64,000 nucleotides of DNA from Sorex araneus (GCF_027595985.1 NC_073305.1:80235974-80299973); one strand, 5' to 3'; shown: positions 34,011 through 46,573, counted from the first letter of the stretch. The notes: generated by a model not told the origin, from the sequence alone. Program-made: numbers and translations.

Positions 34011-34248
34011 TCCAATAGCACAGTGGGTAGGGCATTTGTCTTGCACGTGGTCGACCTGGGTTCAATTCCTCCGTCCCTCTCTAAGAGCCCAGCAAGCTAC
34101 CGAGAGTATCCTGCTCGCAAGGCAGAGCCTGGCAAGCTACCCGTGGCATATTCCATATGCCACATACAGTAATAACAAGTCTCACAATGGAGACGTTACT
34201 GGTGTCCACTAGAGCAAATCGATGAGCAATGGATGACAATGACAATGA
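34011..34248 (+). mobile_element. SINE-B
   Basis: Lacks the first head bases; starts near ccaatagcacagtgggtagg. Body and tail (gatgacaatgacaatgat) are typical of SINE-B. Confidence 0.9.
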
Positions 34249-34344
34249 TAAATCTATATTCATCAATATTGTTAAAGATAGACAATCTTTATCACATGTG
34301 AAAAATAGGTATGTTGAAAACTTTGTAATCTGTTTCTTTTTCAA

Positions 34345-34525
34345 AAATGTATTTATTTATTGAATCACCATGAGATAAACAGTTATGAAGCTGTTAGTGA
34401 TTGGATTTCATATAATGTTCCAATATCCATTTCTCTACTAGTGTACATTTCCCACCACCAATGTCCCCAGTATTTCTTTCCACCACCCATTCTCCCCAGC
34501 CTGCCTCTATGGCAGGCACTTTTAT

Positions 34526-34559
<34 letters not shown>

Positions 34560-34650
34560 TCTCTCTCTCTCTCTCTCGTTCTCTCTCTCTTTCTTTCTCT
34601 CTCATTTTAGGCATTATGGTTTGCAACACAGGTACTGATAGGTTATGTTT
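34345..34650 (-). mobile_element. L1 3'UTR with an expanded CT tract
   Basis: Antisense tail (ttattgaatcaccatgagat) then the ccaccaccaatgtcccc block. The short ctctct element of the UTR has grown to an 80-base CT/CTTT microsatellite (34525-34606), followed by the L1 segment ttatggtttgcaacacaggt. Confidence 0.85.
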
Positions 34651-36220
34651 GTTAAAGATGTTCAAAGTAGCATTTGAACCTACATATTTATTTGAAAACC
34701 AAAATTCCCAGAGCAGGGAAATAGAACTTGAGTCTGGTGCCTTCAATTACTTGGCCATCCTGACACCATTTCTAAAGCATCCAAACCCAATAGAGTTTTT
34801 TTTTTCTTTTTCTGTCACCAACTTTAACAAGAGTCTGAAATCTTTTCTGAATCTTTTACTGTATATGTCTAATGGAGAAGGTCCAACTAGTTTCTTTGCA
34901 TGAGAGTTTATTTGCAAAGCCTAATAACACAGGGGTGGGTGGTATGGAGATGTTCCACTCGGAAAGCGAGGGAGTAAGAACAAGAAGCAGATGAACCGTA
35001 TTTGGCCCTGGAATAGAGGAGGGGAGGATCAGTAAAGAGAGATAGTCGTGACCAGAAAGGAGGAGAGTTCTGAGAGGAAAGTGATACCATTCTAGAGGCT
35101 ACATCCCAGTGGAATCATTAGAACCCACTCTGCTCCCTATTCTTTCATTGTCAGCATTCTCACTAACTCAGTGTGAAGTAGAAAGTTCAAGTCTGTTAGT
35201 TGGCTCTATGTATGCATCAGCATCCAGGGACAGAGCTCAGGGTGGAGATGAACATGAGGTGAAAAATCTGGAAAGCACCATAATTAAACTCTCTCTGTGT
35301 GTGCGTGTGCATGTAAGTTTGAACAGAAATGTGTATGTGTGTGTGGCGGGGGAAGGGGACAGGGCATACACACTTATAAAAGTGCTGGGATGATATTTTA
35401 AAGACTGTCTCATAATTTGGCCAGACTTTCAAGTGAGATAAATAAGGAACAACTCGATATAATTAATATACTGATAATATAACAGGTAGATATTGTAAAT
35501 ATCTTAAGAACAAAAATATAATCGAGAAATCAGGAAATGAGAAAGGTGAATAGGATCTAATTCTATCTTATATACTTCCACTTTTCAGATGGCAAAAAGG
35601 TCAACATGGTGAGTGGTTTCTGTGGTGTGTGCAAACAGGGCCTTTTTAGACCAGGATGCAGGTTTCCAGCTTCCCTACCTCCCTTCCTTCTATCCCATGA
35701 CACATATTCTTTCCCAAATTCTCTTGATTTCCCTATTCTCTGGGTTCCATAAAGTTTAAATAGTTGAGCTTTTGATCCACAGTCCCTATACCCCCAATCT
35801 CTTAGGAAAGCCACTGCTTTTATTTATTTTTAAGTCAGGTAAAACAATGTGTTATAGAACCCTACCAAATGGATTTATTTTGCAGGACACCAGTGCAAAT
35901 GTATATCACTGGAAATTAGGGGAAAAATCTAATAAAAATTCTTGTTAAACCTCTTGGATCTGTACCAGAATTACCCAGGTGCCTGTCTTCTGAACTTTCA
36001 TAGAACTACTCCTCTGACCCTTTGTTTGAATCTGACCTATTTTTTCTGACCTTTTGTTTCACTTCAAGAAGAGAGACATACAGACATACAAACACATATA
36101 CCCCTGCACACGTATGTTTGTGAACTCGCATACACACATATGCATGCCTGCTCAAGTCCTCTTTTCAGTATTTTTCAACCTATGGGTTATGTTGAAATCA
36201 ACTTAGTAAATAAGATAAAG
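34651..36220. other. Mostly unique sequence
   Basis: GT-rich stretch at 35298-35345 and CA-rich stretch at 36075-36140. No gene supported. An 83-codon minus-strand frame at 35563-35814 has no motif. Confidence 0.4.
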
Positions 36221-36231
36221 AAAATTTAAAG

Positions 36232-37868
36232 AAATAAAAATAGTATGTGTATTTTGGTCACTGTTTCTTTTGAAGTGCAGAAGCTTCTTAGTTTGATGTA
36301 GTCCCATTTGTTTATGTTTGCTTCCACTTGCATGGTCAGTACTGTTTCATCCTTAAAGATGCTTTTAGCTTCAATGTCATGGAGAGTTCTGCCTACATTT
36401 TCTTCTATGAACCTTATAGATTCATGTCTGATATTGAGGTCTTTAATCCACTTTGATCTGACTTTTGTGCCTGGCATTAGACAGAGGTCAGAGTTCACTT
36501 TTTTGCAGGTAGCTGTCTAGTTTTCCCAGTGCCACTTGTTGAAGAGGCATTCCTTGTTCCACTTTGCATTTCTTCCTCCTTTGTCAAAGATTAAGTGGCC
36601 ATATATTTGGGGGTCTGTGACAGGATATTCAACTCTGTTCCATTGGTCTGCAGGTCTGTTTTTATCCCAATACCATGCTGTTTTAAATACTACTGCTTTG
36701 TAGTAGAGTTTGAAGTTGGGGAAGCCCACAGAATGGGAAAGAATATTTACCCAATACCCATCTGATAAGGGATTAATATCCAGGATATACAAGACATTTG
36801 TAGAATTGTACAAGAAAAAAACTTCCAACCCCATCAAAAAATGGGGAGAAGGAATGAACAGAAGTTTCCTCAAAAAAGAAATACAAATGGCTAAAAGGCA
36901 CATGAAAAAATGCTCCACATCCCTAGTCATCAGGGAGATGCAAATCAAAACAACAATGAGATATCTTACACCACAGAGTCTGGCACACATTCAAAAGAAC
37001 AAAATCAACAAATGCATGGATGTGAGAAAAAAGGGATGCTCCTTCACTGTTGGTGGGAATGCTGACTGGTCCAACCTTTCTGGAAAGGAATATGGACAGT
37101 CCTTCAAAAACTAGAAATTGAGCTTCCCTATGACTCCACAATATCACTTCTGGGAATATATCCCGAGGATGCAAAAAATCACAGTAGAAATGACATCTGT
37201 ACCTATATATACATTGCAGCACTGTTCACAATAGCCAAAATCTGGAAACAACCCGAGTGCCCTAAAACAGATGACTGGTTAAAGAAACTTTGGTACATCT
37301 ACACAATGGAATACTATGCAGCTGTTAGGAAAGATGAAGTTATGAAATTTGCTTATAAACATGGAGAGCATCATGCTAAGTGAAATGAATCAGAAAGAGA
37401 ATGACAGACATAGAAGGATTGCACTCATTTGTGGAGTGTAGGGTAGCATTACATGAGGCTAACACCCAAGGACAGTAGACACAAGGGCCAGGGGGATTTC
37501 CCCATAGCTGGAAGACTGCTTCATGAGCAGAGGGGAGAAGGCAGATGGAATATAGAAGGGATCACTAAGAAAATGATGGCTGGAGGAACCAGTTGGGATG
37601 GAAGATGCATGCTGAAAGTAGATAATGGACCAAACATGATAACCTCTCAGTGTCTGTGTTGCAAGCTATAATTCCCAAAAGTAGAGAGAGAGTATGGGGA
37701 ATATTGTCTCTGGAGTCAGAGGGAGGGTAGGAAAGGGGGGGTAAGCCCAGGATATTGGTGGTGGGGAATGTGCACTGGTGGAGGCTTGGGTGTTTGATCA
37801 TAGTGAGATTGTAACCCAAACATGAAAGTTTGTAACTATTTCAGGATGATTCAATAAAATTAAAAAAA
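36232..37868. mobile_element. L1 with 5' inversion (twin priming) and TSD
   Basis: Positions 36240-36724 are L1 ORF2 in antisense and 36725-37862 are the directly following ORF2/3'UTR part in sense. The junction is at gaagcccacagaatggg. On L1 coordinates the two pieces are almost contiguous. The 3' part ends in a 3'UTR like that at 55.9-56.3 kb and an A-run. Duplication aaaatttaaag at 36221-36231 and 37869-37879. Long antisense frames here are ORF2 shadows. Confidence 0.9.
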
Positions 37869-37879
37869 AAAATTTAAAG

Positions 37880-38199
37880 TATGTTTTTGTATGGTGCATG
37901 TGAGATTGTAGTGTAAAATATATTTATTATGTATCACATAGAAAAAAGTTTCAAAAGTGTCATTCTTCATCACCGGCTATCCACATATAAAAACTTATAA
38001 TTTTAAGATGTTAAATTGAGGCTTAGTTACCTAAAGATTCTCTAGTTCCTAGAATTCATTTTTAATCGAATATATGAGAGTCGAAAATGACAAATGGAAA
38101 ATCCTTTCCTCTCATATATGTAATGATTTCATTTGTTAATGAGTAGCAATGGTGTTTTAGATAATTGTGGAAAGTGAGTATTGAGGTTTATCTATCTCC
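37880..38199. other. Unique sequence
   Basis: No repeat or gene recognised. Confidence 0.45.
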
Positions 38200-38211
38200 A
38201 TAGTGTAAGGA

Positions 38212-38443
38212 GTGATAGCCCAGCGGATAGGGTGTTCACCTTGCATGCGGCCAACTCAGGTTTGATTCCTCCGCCCCTCTCAGAGAGCCTAGCAAGCTAC
38301 CGGGATTATCTCACCCACACGGCAGAGCCTGGCAAGTTACCCGAGGTGTATCCGATATGCCAAAAACAGTAACAAGTCTCACAATGGAGACATTACTGGT
38401 GCTTGCTCGAGCAAATCAATGAGCAACGGGATGACAGACAATT
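38212..38443 (+). mobile_element. SINE-B with TSD
   Basis: Typical body. Duplication atagtgtaagga at 38200-38211 and 38444-38455. The tail is very short (gacagacaatt). Confidence 0.93.
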
Positions 38444-38534
38444 ATAGTGTAAGGAATGATGGGTCAGGACTGGCCAAAACAGGGTCACCTCTCAGAAAGC
38501 AGCGTAGGGAGAGGGAACTAGATTTTTCTCTAAC

Positions 38535-38993
38535 ATAAAATTTGTGGGAATGTTGATTAATCCAGCCTTTCTGGTAAATCATCTAGACATTTCTCAAAAA
38601 GCTAAGAATTTGAGATCCCACTTGACCCAGAAATTCCACTTCTTGGAATATACCCAAGGACCCAAAAACACAATGAAGAAAATATTATTTGCAACCCTAT
38701 TTTCCTTGTAACACTTTCTATAATAACCAAAATCTGGAAATAACTCAAGTGCTCAAGATGACTGGATAAAGAAACTATGGTGCATAAAGGAGTATTACTC
38801 AGCCATAGAAAAGATAAAAATCATTCAATTTTCTACTATGTGGATGGATCGCTAGAGGATAATGCTGAGTGAAGTTAAAGAAAAAGAAACTAACACAGTA
38901 GGATCTCTTATATGTGGGATATAAAGAAACTTCATGGTGAAATAATGCCCAAGTGGAAACAAAGAACTTAAGAACTGATCTTCAGTAGGAAGC
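38535..38993 (+). mobile_element. Old L1 ORF2 3' end, left part
   Basis: Diverged ORF2 C-terminal sequence (gggaatgttgattaatccag, actggataaagaaactatgg) and the beginning of the 3'UTR (gatcttcagtaggaagc). It is interrupted by an LTR and resumes at 40140. Confidence 0.85.
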
Positions 38994-40139
38994 TGCAAAA
39001 ACAGATTTCGTGCTCGTCGTGGGGCTGTGAAATCCCACACTCCGCAGGGCTGTGTAAGCCCCTCACGAGCACAGGGATGACGCGTGAAAGTGAAAGGACG
39101 TTTGGGGCTTTCTAGGCAGCTCTCAAGTCACTTCTCCACCTGGGAAGGCTGTTGCCTTGGACGGATGAAGAAAGAACGAGGGCCAAGCTGGTTGCTTATT
39201 AGTTGCCATTTATTTGATCTCTCTTCTCTCGAGCTCTCTCCAACTCTCTCTTTCTCTCTCTTTCTGTGTGTCTCTGTCTAACTGCTGTATCTGTCTCCTC
39301 AATCTCTCTCTGCTGTCTCTCCTTCAATCCCCCTGCAGCAAACTTCAATCCCTTTCTCTCAACAATCCTCCAAACATCAATCCAACTCTCCATCATCAAT
39401 TCCTTCTTGCTTCCTGCAGCCGTACTTTTTATCCTCTCACCATGCCTCCCCAACCACACCTCCCCATGGGAAGCTTGATCAAAATTGTTTTTCCAGAATT
39501 CTCCATCACCTGCAGCCTATGAGGGCAAAACAGCCGTTAGATGTGTTTCTCCTCTCCTTAGACCTGCAACTTAATTAGCATCTTTAATTCTCCTAATATT
39601 TACTATTCTGTATGGACACAGTAATAGACACTTTTCGGCTTGTAGGATGACTCACCTGGGGACATCTTACCACAGACTCAGACTACAGTGCTCAGGCCGG
39701 ATCAATCATTCTTAACCCCAGCAGGGCCCAAATATAGTTAGTACTTTTGGTTCATGACAGAATTTGTCCATGATCAAGCTCTTAACTTATAGTTAAGCAT
39801 TAGGGTACTTTGACCAGGCCCATTTCAATGCCAGGGAAACTCATAGCTCACCGCTTGCCCTGGGTACATCCAGTCCCTCATCGGGACCCTGCTTTTGGGG
39901 AATCAGTAAGTAAGGACAACTGAGCAGATGTCCAGAAGGTATATTATCTGGAGTCAATCAACTCCCAAACCACAGGCTTGTCATTTTAACTGTCTTCTCA
40001 TATCCATACAAAAAGGAACTGCTCTGAAATAATAACTCTGCAAAGGACATTAAGGAGAAGAGAAAGACAATATTAACAAGTCAGAGTCTGATCAATAGAT
40101 AAAGATAATTGGCAGGTTCGGGGGCAATCAACAAACACA
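38994..40139 (-). mobile_element. Solo LTR (1.15 kb) inserted in an L1
   Basis: On the minus strand it begins tgtgtttgttgattgcc and ends ctgtttttgca. The flanks give agc/agc (or agct), a 3-4 bp duplication that rejoins L1 as aggaagcttcc. Minus-strand signals: TATA-like ggataaaaagtac near 39430, AATAAA near 39207, then U5-like sequence. Central blocks match the LTR at 23.7-25.1 kb. No internal retroviral region flanks it. Confidence 0.85.
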
Positions 40140-40350
40140 AGCTTCCAGTGTCGAGGGAGGAAGGGCAAATCAACTGTTATCCTACATCAAGCATGCTGCT
40201 GGAGGGGTGAGGGGATAGAAAAGAGAAGGGGCTACAACTACAAAGAAGGAAAGTGTTCAATGGAGGGGAGGAGAGGGAGTTGAAAGGAAGTAAAGTATTA
40301 TGCAGAACATCTTATCAGCAACTGTACTGTAAACCATAGTGCCAAAAGTA
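40140..40350 (+). mobile_element. Old L1 3'UTR, right part
   Basis: Continues the L1 split by the LTR: purine-rich gaggggatagaaaagagaag, then ctgtactgtaaaccatagtg and an A-rich end (aaacaaacaaac). Confidence 0.7.
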
Positions 40351-40383
40351 ATATTAAAAACAAACAAACAAAAACTCCTTTTG

Positions 40384-40545
40384 GTGCCAAAGGTTTAGTA
40401 CAGCAGGCAAGGAGTTTGCCTTGCATGCTGTCAACCCAGGTTTGATCCCTGGCATCCCATATGGTATCCCAAATTCGCCAGGAGTAATTCTTGAGCAGAG
40501 TCAGGAGTAATTCTTGAGCATTGCCGGGTATGACCCCCGCCACCC
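40384..40545 (+). mobile_element. SINE-A, diverged
   Basis: Head ggtgccaaaggtttagtaca, B box cccaggtttgatccctgg, then catcccatatggtatccc. An internal duplication of aggagtaattcttgagca is visible. Confidence 0.85.
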
Positions 40546-40555
40546 CCCCACAAAT

Positions 40556-40772
40556 CTAAGATGCAACCAGCAACCATCAGAACTTTGTAATGTGCTTATC
40601 AAAATGACAGGCAGGGGTAGGGCGGGGGGGGGGTGGCAGGGGTGAGGATGGAGTACGGGAACACTGGTGGAGGGAAGTTGACACTGATGGTGGAATTGGT
40701 GTGAAAATATTATATGCCCAAAACTCAACTATCAATAACTTTGTAAATTATGGTTCCTTAATAATTTTTAAG
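40556..40772 (+). mobile_element. L1-type 3' tail element
   Basis: A G-rich tract (40617-40645) followed by gaacactggtggagggaagt and ctatcaataactttgtaaat matches the end of the 3'UTR seen at 15.6-15.7 kb. No ORF2 part is attached. Confidence 0.65.
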
Positions 40773-41056
40773 CACCTTTCATAGAGGCCTCTAGAAAAGT
40801 TTCATTTAAGCACACAAAAGTGCCATCTTTCCTTTTGTGCCAGGAAGATAATAACAAGATAGACTTGTGTTGGTATAGTTAAAATCATTTGTATTATACA
40901 GAATGACCTGGTCATTTTCTCACCTTAGTAAAGCTACCTAGAAAAGATCATTCCTTGCTTACTGGAAAATCAACCAAATGCTAGAGCTCTCTATGAAATT
41001 TTGAGTTTACTTATGCTTATCTCTGTATTATTGCTCCCTCCATCTGCAATTTGTTC
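40773..41056. other. Unique sequence
   Basis: No repeat or gene recognised. Confidence 0.4.
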
Positions 41057-41163
41057 CCTTTAATCTCCTCCTCCTCCTCCTCCTCCTCATCCTCTTGCTC
41101 CCTTTTCTTCTTCTTCTTCTTTTCTTCTTTTCATTCTCCTCCTTCTCCTTTGACTATGGTTGC
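41057..41163. repeat. CTC/TTC trinucleotide tract
   Basis: (CTC)n grading into (TTC)n, a pure pyrimidine strand of about 100 bases with few interruptions. Confidence 0.92.
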
Positions 41164-41935
41164 TCTCCTCTACTTCACTGACGCTGTTTTCCTACTGTGA
41201 TTTGATGATATGTATTAATTCAGCACATATTTTTTGACATTTATTATATTCTAGTTGCTGCTGCCAGAGTACAGTTTTCTCCTTCCCTGGAGATAATTCA
41301 TAAACTTATCTCAATTATGTACCATGTGTTCAGTGGCACATATCTAGAAGCTGCCCAGAAAGAAACAAACATAAAAGATCAGACTCCCTGTGCTTGCAAG
41401 GGCTGGCAAAGATTTGTCTTTATTCCAACTGGTAGGAATAAAATCCATCTGGGCAGGGTGTCTTAGGAAGCTGCAATAAACCATAAGTAGTGTATTCATG
41501 TAGATTTTATGGGATTCCAGAGTGAAAACATGTACAACTGTTTATTTTTAATCCCCCCCTATAAGGAACGTTTTAATTAAAGTCTTAAGTTAATGGGAGT
41601 TGGTAGGTTTATCATACTAACATCTAACATCCTACCTAATGCATTTTCTGTTTTTTTGCAGGGCCATGAAATTCTTCATGCTTTGGGAATTTTGTTTTGC
41701 TGGAACCTTTGACACAGAGCATTCATTGAAAAGAAAAATGAAGAAAGGAGTGTGGTTCCAAGTACCATAAAGAGTCCCACCCTGGGGGGAGAGTTTGTAA
41801 GCAAAGGAAGCACCCCATCACCACCATGACTGGAGTGAGTAAAGGAGCTACCATTTAACTGGTAAGAGGCTTACTCTACACAATGGATGTAAAGGAAATT
41901 TCCAGGGAGGGGAAATAAGTTGACCAAAGAAAATC
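41164..41935. other. Unique sequence
   Basis: No repeat recognised. An acceptor-like tttttttgcag (41650-41662) precedes a 34-codon frame starting MKFFMLW at 41667. This is too short and isolated to call a gene. Confidence 0.4.
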
Positions 41936-42092
41936 TTTTCTGGGTAGGGTTATTGCCTTGCAAATGGCCGACTGGGGTTTGATCCCTAGCACCACCCCAC
42001 ATGAATCTCAAAGTGATTCCTGAGCACAGAGCCAGAAGCAAGCCTTGAGCACCTCCAGATGTGCCCCCCAAACTAAAGAATAAATAAATTAA
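41936..42092 (+). mobile_element. SINE-A, head partly lost
   Basis: From tgggtagggttattgccttg through gatccctagcaccacccc to gtgccccccaaac and an A-rich tail. Confidence 0.8.
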
Positions 42093-43012
42093 AAAGTGAA
42101 ATCCTTGCTGATTGCATCCTATTTTCTCTTCTAACTTGACTCAAAAGCAATCCTGGACCAGCAGCCTTTTTTTTTGTCCAAGAATTTCCACTCAGTCTTT
42201 CACTGAACTGAAAGTTGAAAAATTACCTAAGGGAAAAAGGTTATTAGAAATAATGAGAAAGCATCAGGGCAACTTTGGCCCAGACTTCATGATTTCTTAG
42301 TTTTAAGTCAGATTCAAACCTTTTGGGGCTTAGTATTGTGTTTTATTTATTTATTTATTTATTTATTTTCTCTTGGCAAATCACAACATCCTATTTTTAA
42401 GAAAGAATCTATAAGAAAGACTTCTGGCCATCAAATAGCTTTTAGAAAACAACATTTTGATGAGTTAAGTGTAAATGAATCAGAAACATGTGGATTAGAT
42501 TTAGCTCAAAGTCCATGTGGGCTTGAAGTAAAAGAAGGAAAAGGCTTAGGCAAAGTCACACTTGAGGTTTTGTTGATCCTTATATGAGTGAAAAATGGAT
42601 TTGAGGGTCATCAATTGCTGCCACAGAGGATGTGGTTGATCCTCCTGTACTGCTATCATTGTTATTATTATTCTTATTGATTGTGAAGGGCTTTTTTTTT
42701 TCATTTTGTTGAGTTTTTATTAGTAGTAGTAGTAGTATTATACTTGATGTTCATAGCACCCTTAGCATCCTTATCTTTTGAACTATTTAGCAAGATGAAA
42801 ATTTAGTGGTAAGACTAGGCTTAAGACCCAGAACATACTCTTAGTTTATTCCCCACTGAACGTCCTTTGCCTCTCCAAACATCTAAGAGGAAGTGTAAGA
42901 AAGTCGGCACATTACTTAAAAAGTCCTACAGGGCTGAAGGTGGGTGCACTGGTGATGAGTATTGATATTGGAATTATGCGCATGACAAGCCATTATCAAC
43001 AGTATCGTAAAA
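42093..43012. other. Unique sequence with simple repeats
   Basis: (TTTA)n at 42341-42369 and (TAG)n at 42719-42737. Two short plus-strand frames (42112-42300, 42336-42587) have no recognisable domain. Confidence 0.5.
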
Positions 43013-43266
43013 CATGGACTGGAGCGACAGCACAATGGGTAGGGCGTTTGCCTTGCACGGGGCTGACCTGGGTTCGATTCCTCCGTCCCTCTCAGAGAGC
43101 CTGGCAAGCTACTGAGAGTATCCCTCCCCCATGGCAGAGCCTGGCAAGCTACCCATGGCATATTTGATATGCCAAAAACAGTAATAACAAATCTCATAAT
43201 GGAGACATTACTGGTGACCGCTCAAGCAAATCGATGAACAACTGGAAAACAGTGACAGTGACAGTG
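43013..43266 (+). mobile_element. SINE-B
   Basis: Full copy with head ggactggagcgacagcacaa and tail of cagtga repeats. Short duplication gtaaaac (43006-43012 and 43270-43276). Confidence 0.92.
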
Positions 43267-43564
43267 ATTGTAAAACGTGTAATAAAATTGTTTTAAAGTC
43301 AACACAACAAATATAAAATAAAAACATTAAAAGAGACTTATTTGGAGATATTATGGGAGGCTTTTCAACGTAAAAACTCTCTGCCTTCTATTGCCCAAGA
43401 AGTCAGTGTCTTCTCCAAACACTATGAAAGTCAAAGGAAATTTTAAGGGAGAAGAGGTGTGTTGATAGTATTAAGTAATAGTATTGCAATAACATTAAAT
43501 GGTCTTTAGTATTTCCCCCATTCTCTCTATCCATCAATCAGCAAGTCTTAAACCCTCTTATATT

Positions 43565-44211
43565 CTCATCATCATCCTGTTGATCGTTGAATTTCTCGAG
43601 CAGTCTCAGTAACATCCCATTCGTCCTAGCCCTGAGATTTTAGAAGCCTCTCTTTACTCATCCTTCCCAATGATGCCACATTGGAGGCTCTTTCAGGGTC
43701 AAGGGAATGAGACCCAGCATTGTTACTGGTTTTGGCATATGAATACACCATGGGGAGTTTGCAAGGCTCTCCCATGTGGGCAGGAAACTCTCAGTAGCTT
43801 GCCAGGTTCTCCCAGAGGGAGAAATAGGCTATAAGATGTCACTTCCAGGAGCTTGGTTTTAAATCTCTGGATGTTGGCCATTGGTGGGATTACATGGCAC
43901 TGGGGGCAGTCCCTGGGTGTGACTGCCTAGCTACTGGAAAATGGGGAATCTGGGCAGAAGAGGCCCAGTCCCAATCCAAGCAAGGCTTGGAGGTCTCAAC
44001 TCCGGGTTCCACACACCTCGGTTCCTCTGCTGGTTCTACATGCATGAGGCTCATCTGAACATGTGGAGAGGAGCTTTGAGCATGGCTGTGGCTAGGCTCC
44101 GAGGGTCTTCAGCCGCGGGAGCTCTGCTCGGGGCGAGGAGGGAGGCTGGAGCCCACCTCCTCCGAGGGGCCCCTGGTAAGACAGCCAGGTGTGCAGGCAA
44201 GAGACTCTCTG
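43565..44211 (-). mobile_element. Long composite retroelement related to SINE-B
   Basis: About 90% identical by eye to 49695-50395. On the minus strand the 3' third has blocks shared with SINE-B in the same order (gagaacctggcaagctactg, tatgccaaaaccagtaac, gttactgagactgctcgag) but keeps about 80 bases that SINE-B lacks. The 5' two thirds contain the module seen at 9.45-10.03 kb (ttttccagtagctaggcagt). The tail is a degenerate GAT repeat. There is no tRNA-like head. The GC-rich 5' part gives a spurious plus-strand frame (43941-44249). Confidence 0.8.
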
Positions 44212-45139
44212 CATATATTTTTACCTCTTACATATACCCTCTTACATAAGCCCTTTTACATATATGTTTTTTAAATTTCTTTCTATCCTTCACCTAAGAA
44301 ATGTTCTTCTTTCCATCAAAGGCCAATTCCTCTAACCATGCTTTAGACCTAGACTGTACAACTGCAGCTATCCAGCCACAAAGGTTGCTGGTGCTGAAAT
44401 ATATCTTGTCTGAGTTGAAATGTGCTCTAAGAATAACTACTTAGTTTGAAGGTATACATGTAAAATATCTCGTTGACATTGCTTATATTGATTGCATAGT
44501 GAGGCGATAGTACTTTAAATGTTATCTAGAATAAAATATATTATTGAAATGAATTTTTAAACTTTTTATGAGTGGTTACCAAAAAATTAAATTACTATGT
44601 AACCTGCATTAGAACCAGCATTTTGTAGGCTCTCAGGGACATTATTTTTCTTATAATCTCATGTCTCTTAAATTTTCAACCTTTCCCTCTTACTTGGGAT
44701 ACTGCTACCATCCCACTTGTACAAATGATTACCAAACAAAAGTAAAACAAAATGCTCTCTTAACCCCATTACCCTCACATGATTCCATCCAATCCTATTT
44801 ATGATCAGAGCCAAATGTCTTTAAAGGCTTGCTCATACAGAGACATAGACTATTTAGCTTTTCCATTAGTCAATCTCAGTCCATATTCTCTATGGACCAG
44901 CTCAAATCTATTATGGATAAAACACAAATAGCCTCTTTGGTATATAATTCAAAGGAATATGCTTCACCATCTCTGCTGTATTTAACATAACTGATCACTC
45001 TTTGCTTTACAGATTGCCTTTTCTAAACCTTTTTTTTCCCTAGGATACCTGGATTCTCTAGGTCATGAGTAGCTGTCCATTCCCAGTTAGTCGTTACTGG
45101 ACTTTGATATATACTCCCCTAAATGCTCTAAATGATCGA
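44212..45139. other. Unique AT-rich sequence
   Basis: No repeat or gene recognised. Confidence 0.45.
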
Positions 45140-45302
45140 GTTGTTTGTTTGGAGTCACACCCAACAGCTTCCTGGCTTAATCCTGGCTCTGCACTCAAGG
45201 ATCACTCCTGATAGTGCTTAGAGGGTGCCAGGGAAAGACCCAGCTTTGCCATGTACATGGCAAGGGCCCATGAACATTGTACTATACTATCTCTCCAGTT
45301 CC
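45140..45302 (-). mobile_element. SINE-A, diverged
   Basis: Minus strand: ggagtcacacccaacagctt, then aggatcactcctgatagtgc; ends atctctccagttcc. Confidence 0.82.
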
Positions 45303-45890
45303 CTAAATTCTTGTTTCTTAACTTTTTTTTCTTTTGGTGAAGCAAGATCATTTTTATTTAAATTTATTTAGAAAGATGTGAGGGGAGAGAAAGAGAGAAG
45401 AATGTGTTTGAGAGAGAACACAGAGTGGAAATAGGTAAGCAAAGAAACAGACAAGCAAGTGGGATACATGTTCAAGGAAGAACACAAGATTGAAGAGCAA
45501 ATTGAGTTTCAGCTTTATATTCTTGCTCCTTTATCACTGTATGTTCCTTTCCCTAATAGCCTCCTTCATTCTCATGATCTTGAATACTGTTCATTCTGGC
45601 AATTCTCAATCTCAAGGCTTTTACTAGTTATAAACACCTAGTTTTGTCTTCTGCACCAACTCACATCGAAGTGCTCATTTTACTCTTTATTTGGGCATCT
45701 ATCAGGCATCCAAAATTTATCATCTCCTATAAGTGACTCAAGTTTCTCCTCCAAATTTTTTGCATCTATCTCAATAGAACATATTATGATTCACCATCCT
45801 TCAATGCGCCATCTGGCTCTCTTTCAACTTCATGTCAGAAACCTGGGAGTTTCTTCAATTCCTGTCCCCATCTTTTGTGTTCAAATATCA
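45303..45890. other. Unique sequence
   Basis: A purine-rich stretch (gagaggaaagagagaag-like) near 45385; no gene seen. Confidence 0.4.

Positions 45891-45923
<33 letters not shown>
45891..45923. repeat. (ATT)n microsatellite
   Basis: Eleven ATT units. Confidence 0.95.
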
Positions 45924-46390
45924 CCTGCAGTGTCCCTTACATCTGTCAGATTCTCTTCATGCCCCTAGTCCATGGAACCATGTTTTCTTCATGCACATCT
46001 GCCACTGTCACCCATCTATTCTCTTTGATTTTGTTACCATAATTTGTTCTTCACACTTGCAACAATAGTGACTACTTGGACCATATTACTTTCCTGTTTA
46101 AAATCTCTCTCTAGATTTCCATGAACTTAGGAGAAATCCAAGTTCTTCATGTGAAAAAAATGCATTGATGAAGCTATTGATCACCTTTATTCTCCTGGCC
46201 TTAGCCCTCCATCCCTATGCACACACATCAGCTCTGCTAGAGCCAGCTGGCTCCCTCTCGAGCCCTAAGTGCTAATGTGAGTCCTGCCTGAGGGATTTCT
46301 GATTTCTACCTGGCTAATGTTCCAGCATTCTTCAGATTTCTGCTTGAATATTAGTTCCTTCAGGAATAAGGATCTATTCTCTCAGTTGTT
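45924..46390. other. Unique sequence
   Basis: No repeat or gene recognised. Confidence 0.4.
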
Positions 46391-46573
46391 TTATTTATTT
46401 TTTATTTTTTGACTTTTTGGGTCATACCCAGCAGTATCAGGAGTTACTCCTGGCTCTGCACTGAGGAATTACTCCTGACAGTGTATAGGAGACCATATGG
46501 AATGCTGGGAATCAAACCTGGGTTGGCGGTGTGTAAGGCAAATGCCCTACCCACTGTACTATGGCTCCAGCCC
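46391..46573 (-). mobile_element. SINE-A
   Basis: Minus-strand copy with T-rich start and ctttttgggtcatacccagc. Possible short duplication ctattct on both sides. Confidence 0.92.

Noticed and set aside
36517-36990. 157-codon minus-strand ORF
   Set aside because: It spans the inversion junction of an L1 and reads partly L1 ORF2 and partly its antisense.
41667-41770. Signal-peptide-like start MKFFMLW after a splice-acceptor-like tract
   Set aside because: Only 34 codons to the stop, with no neighbouring exon or conserved motif.
43941-44249. 102-codon Arg/Ala-rich ORF
   Set aside because: It is antisense to the GC-rich 5' part of the composite retroelement, and a similar frame in the second copy (50164-50526) diverges by frameshift.
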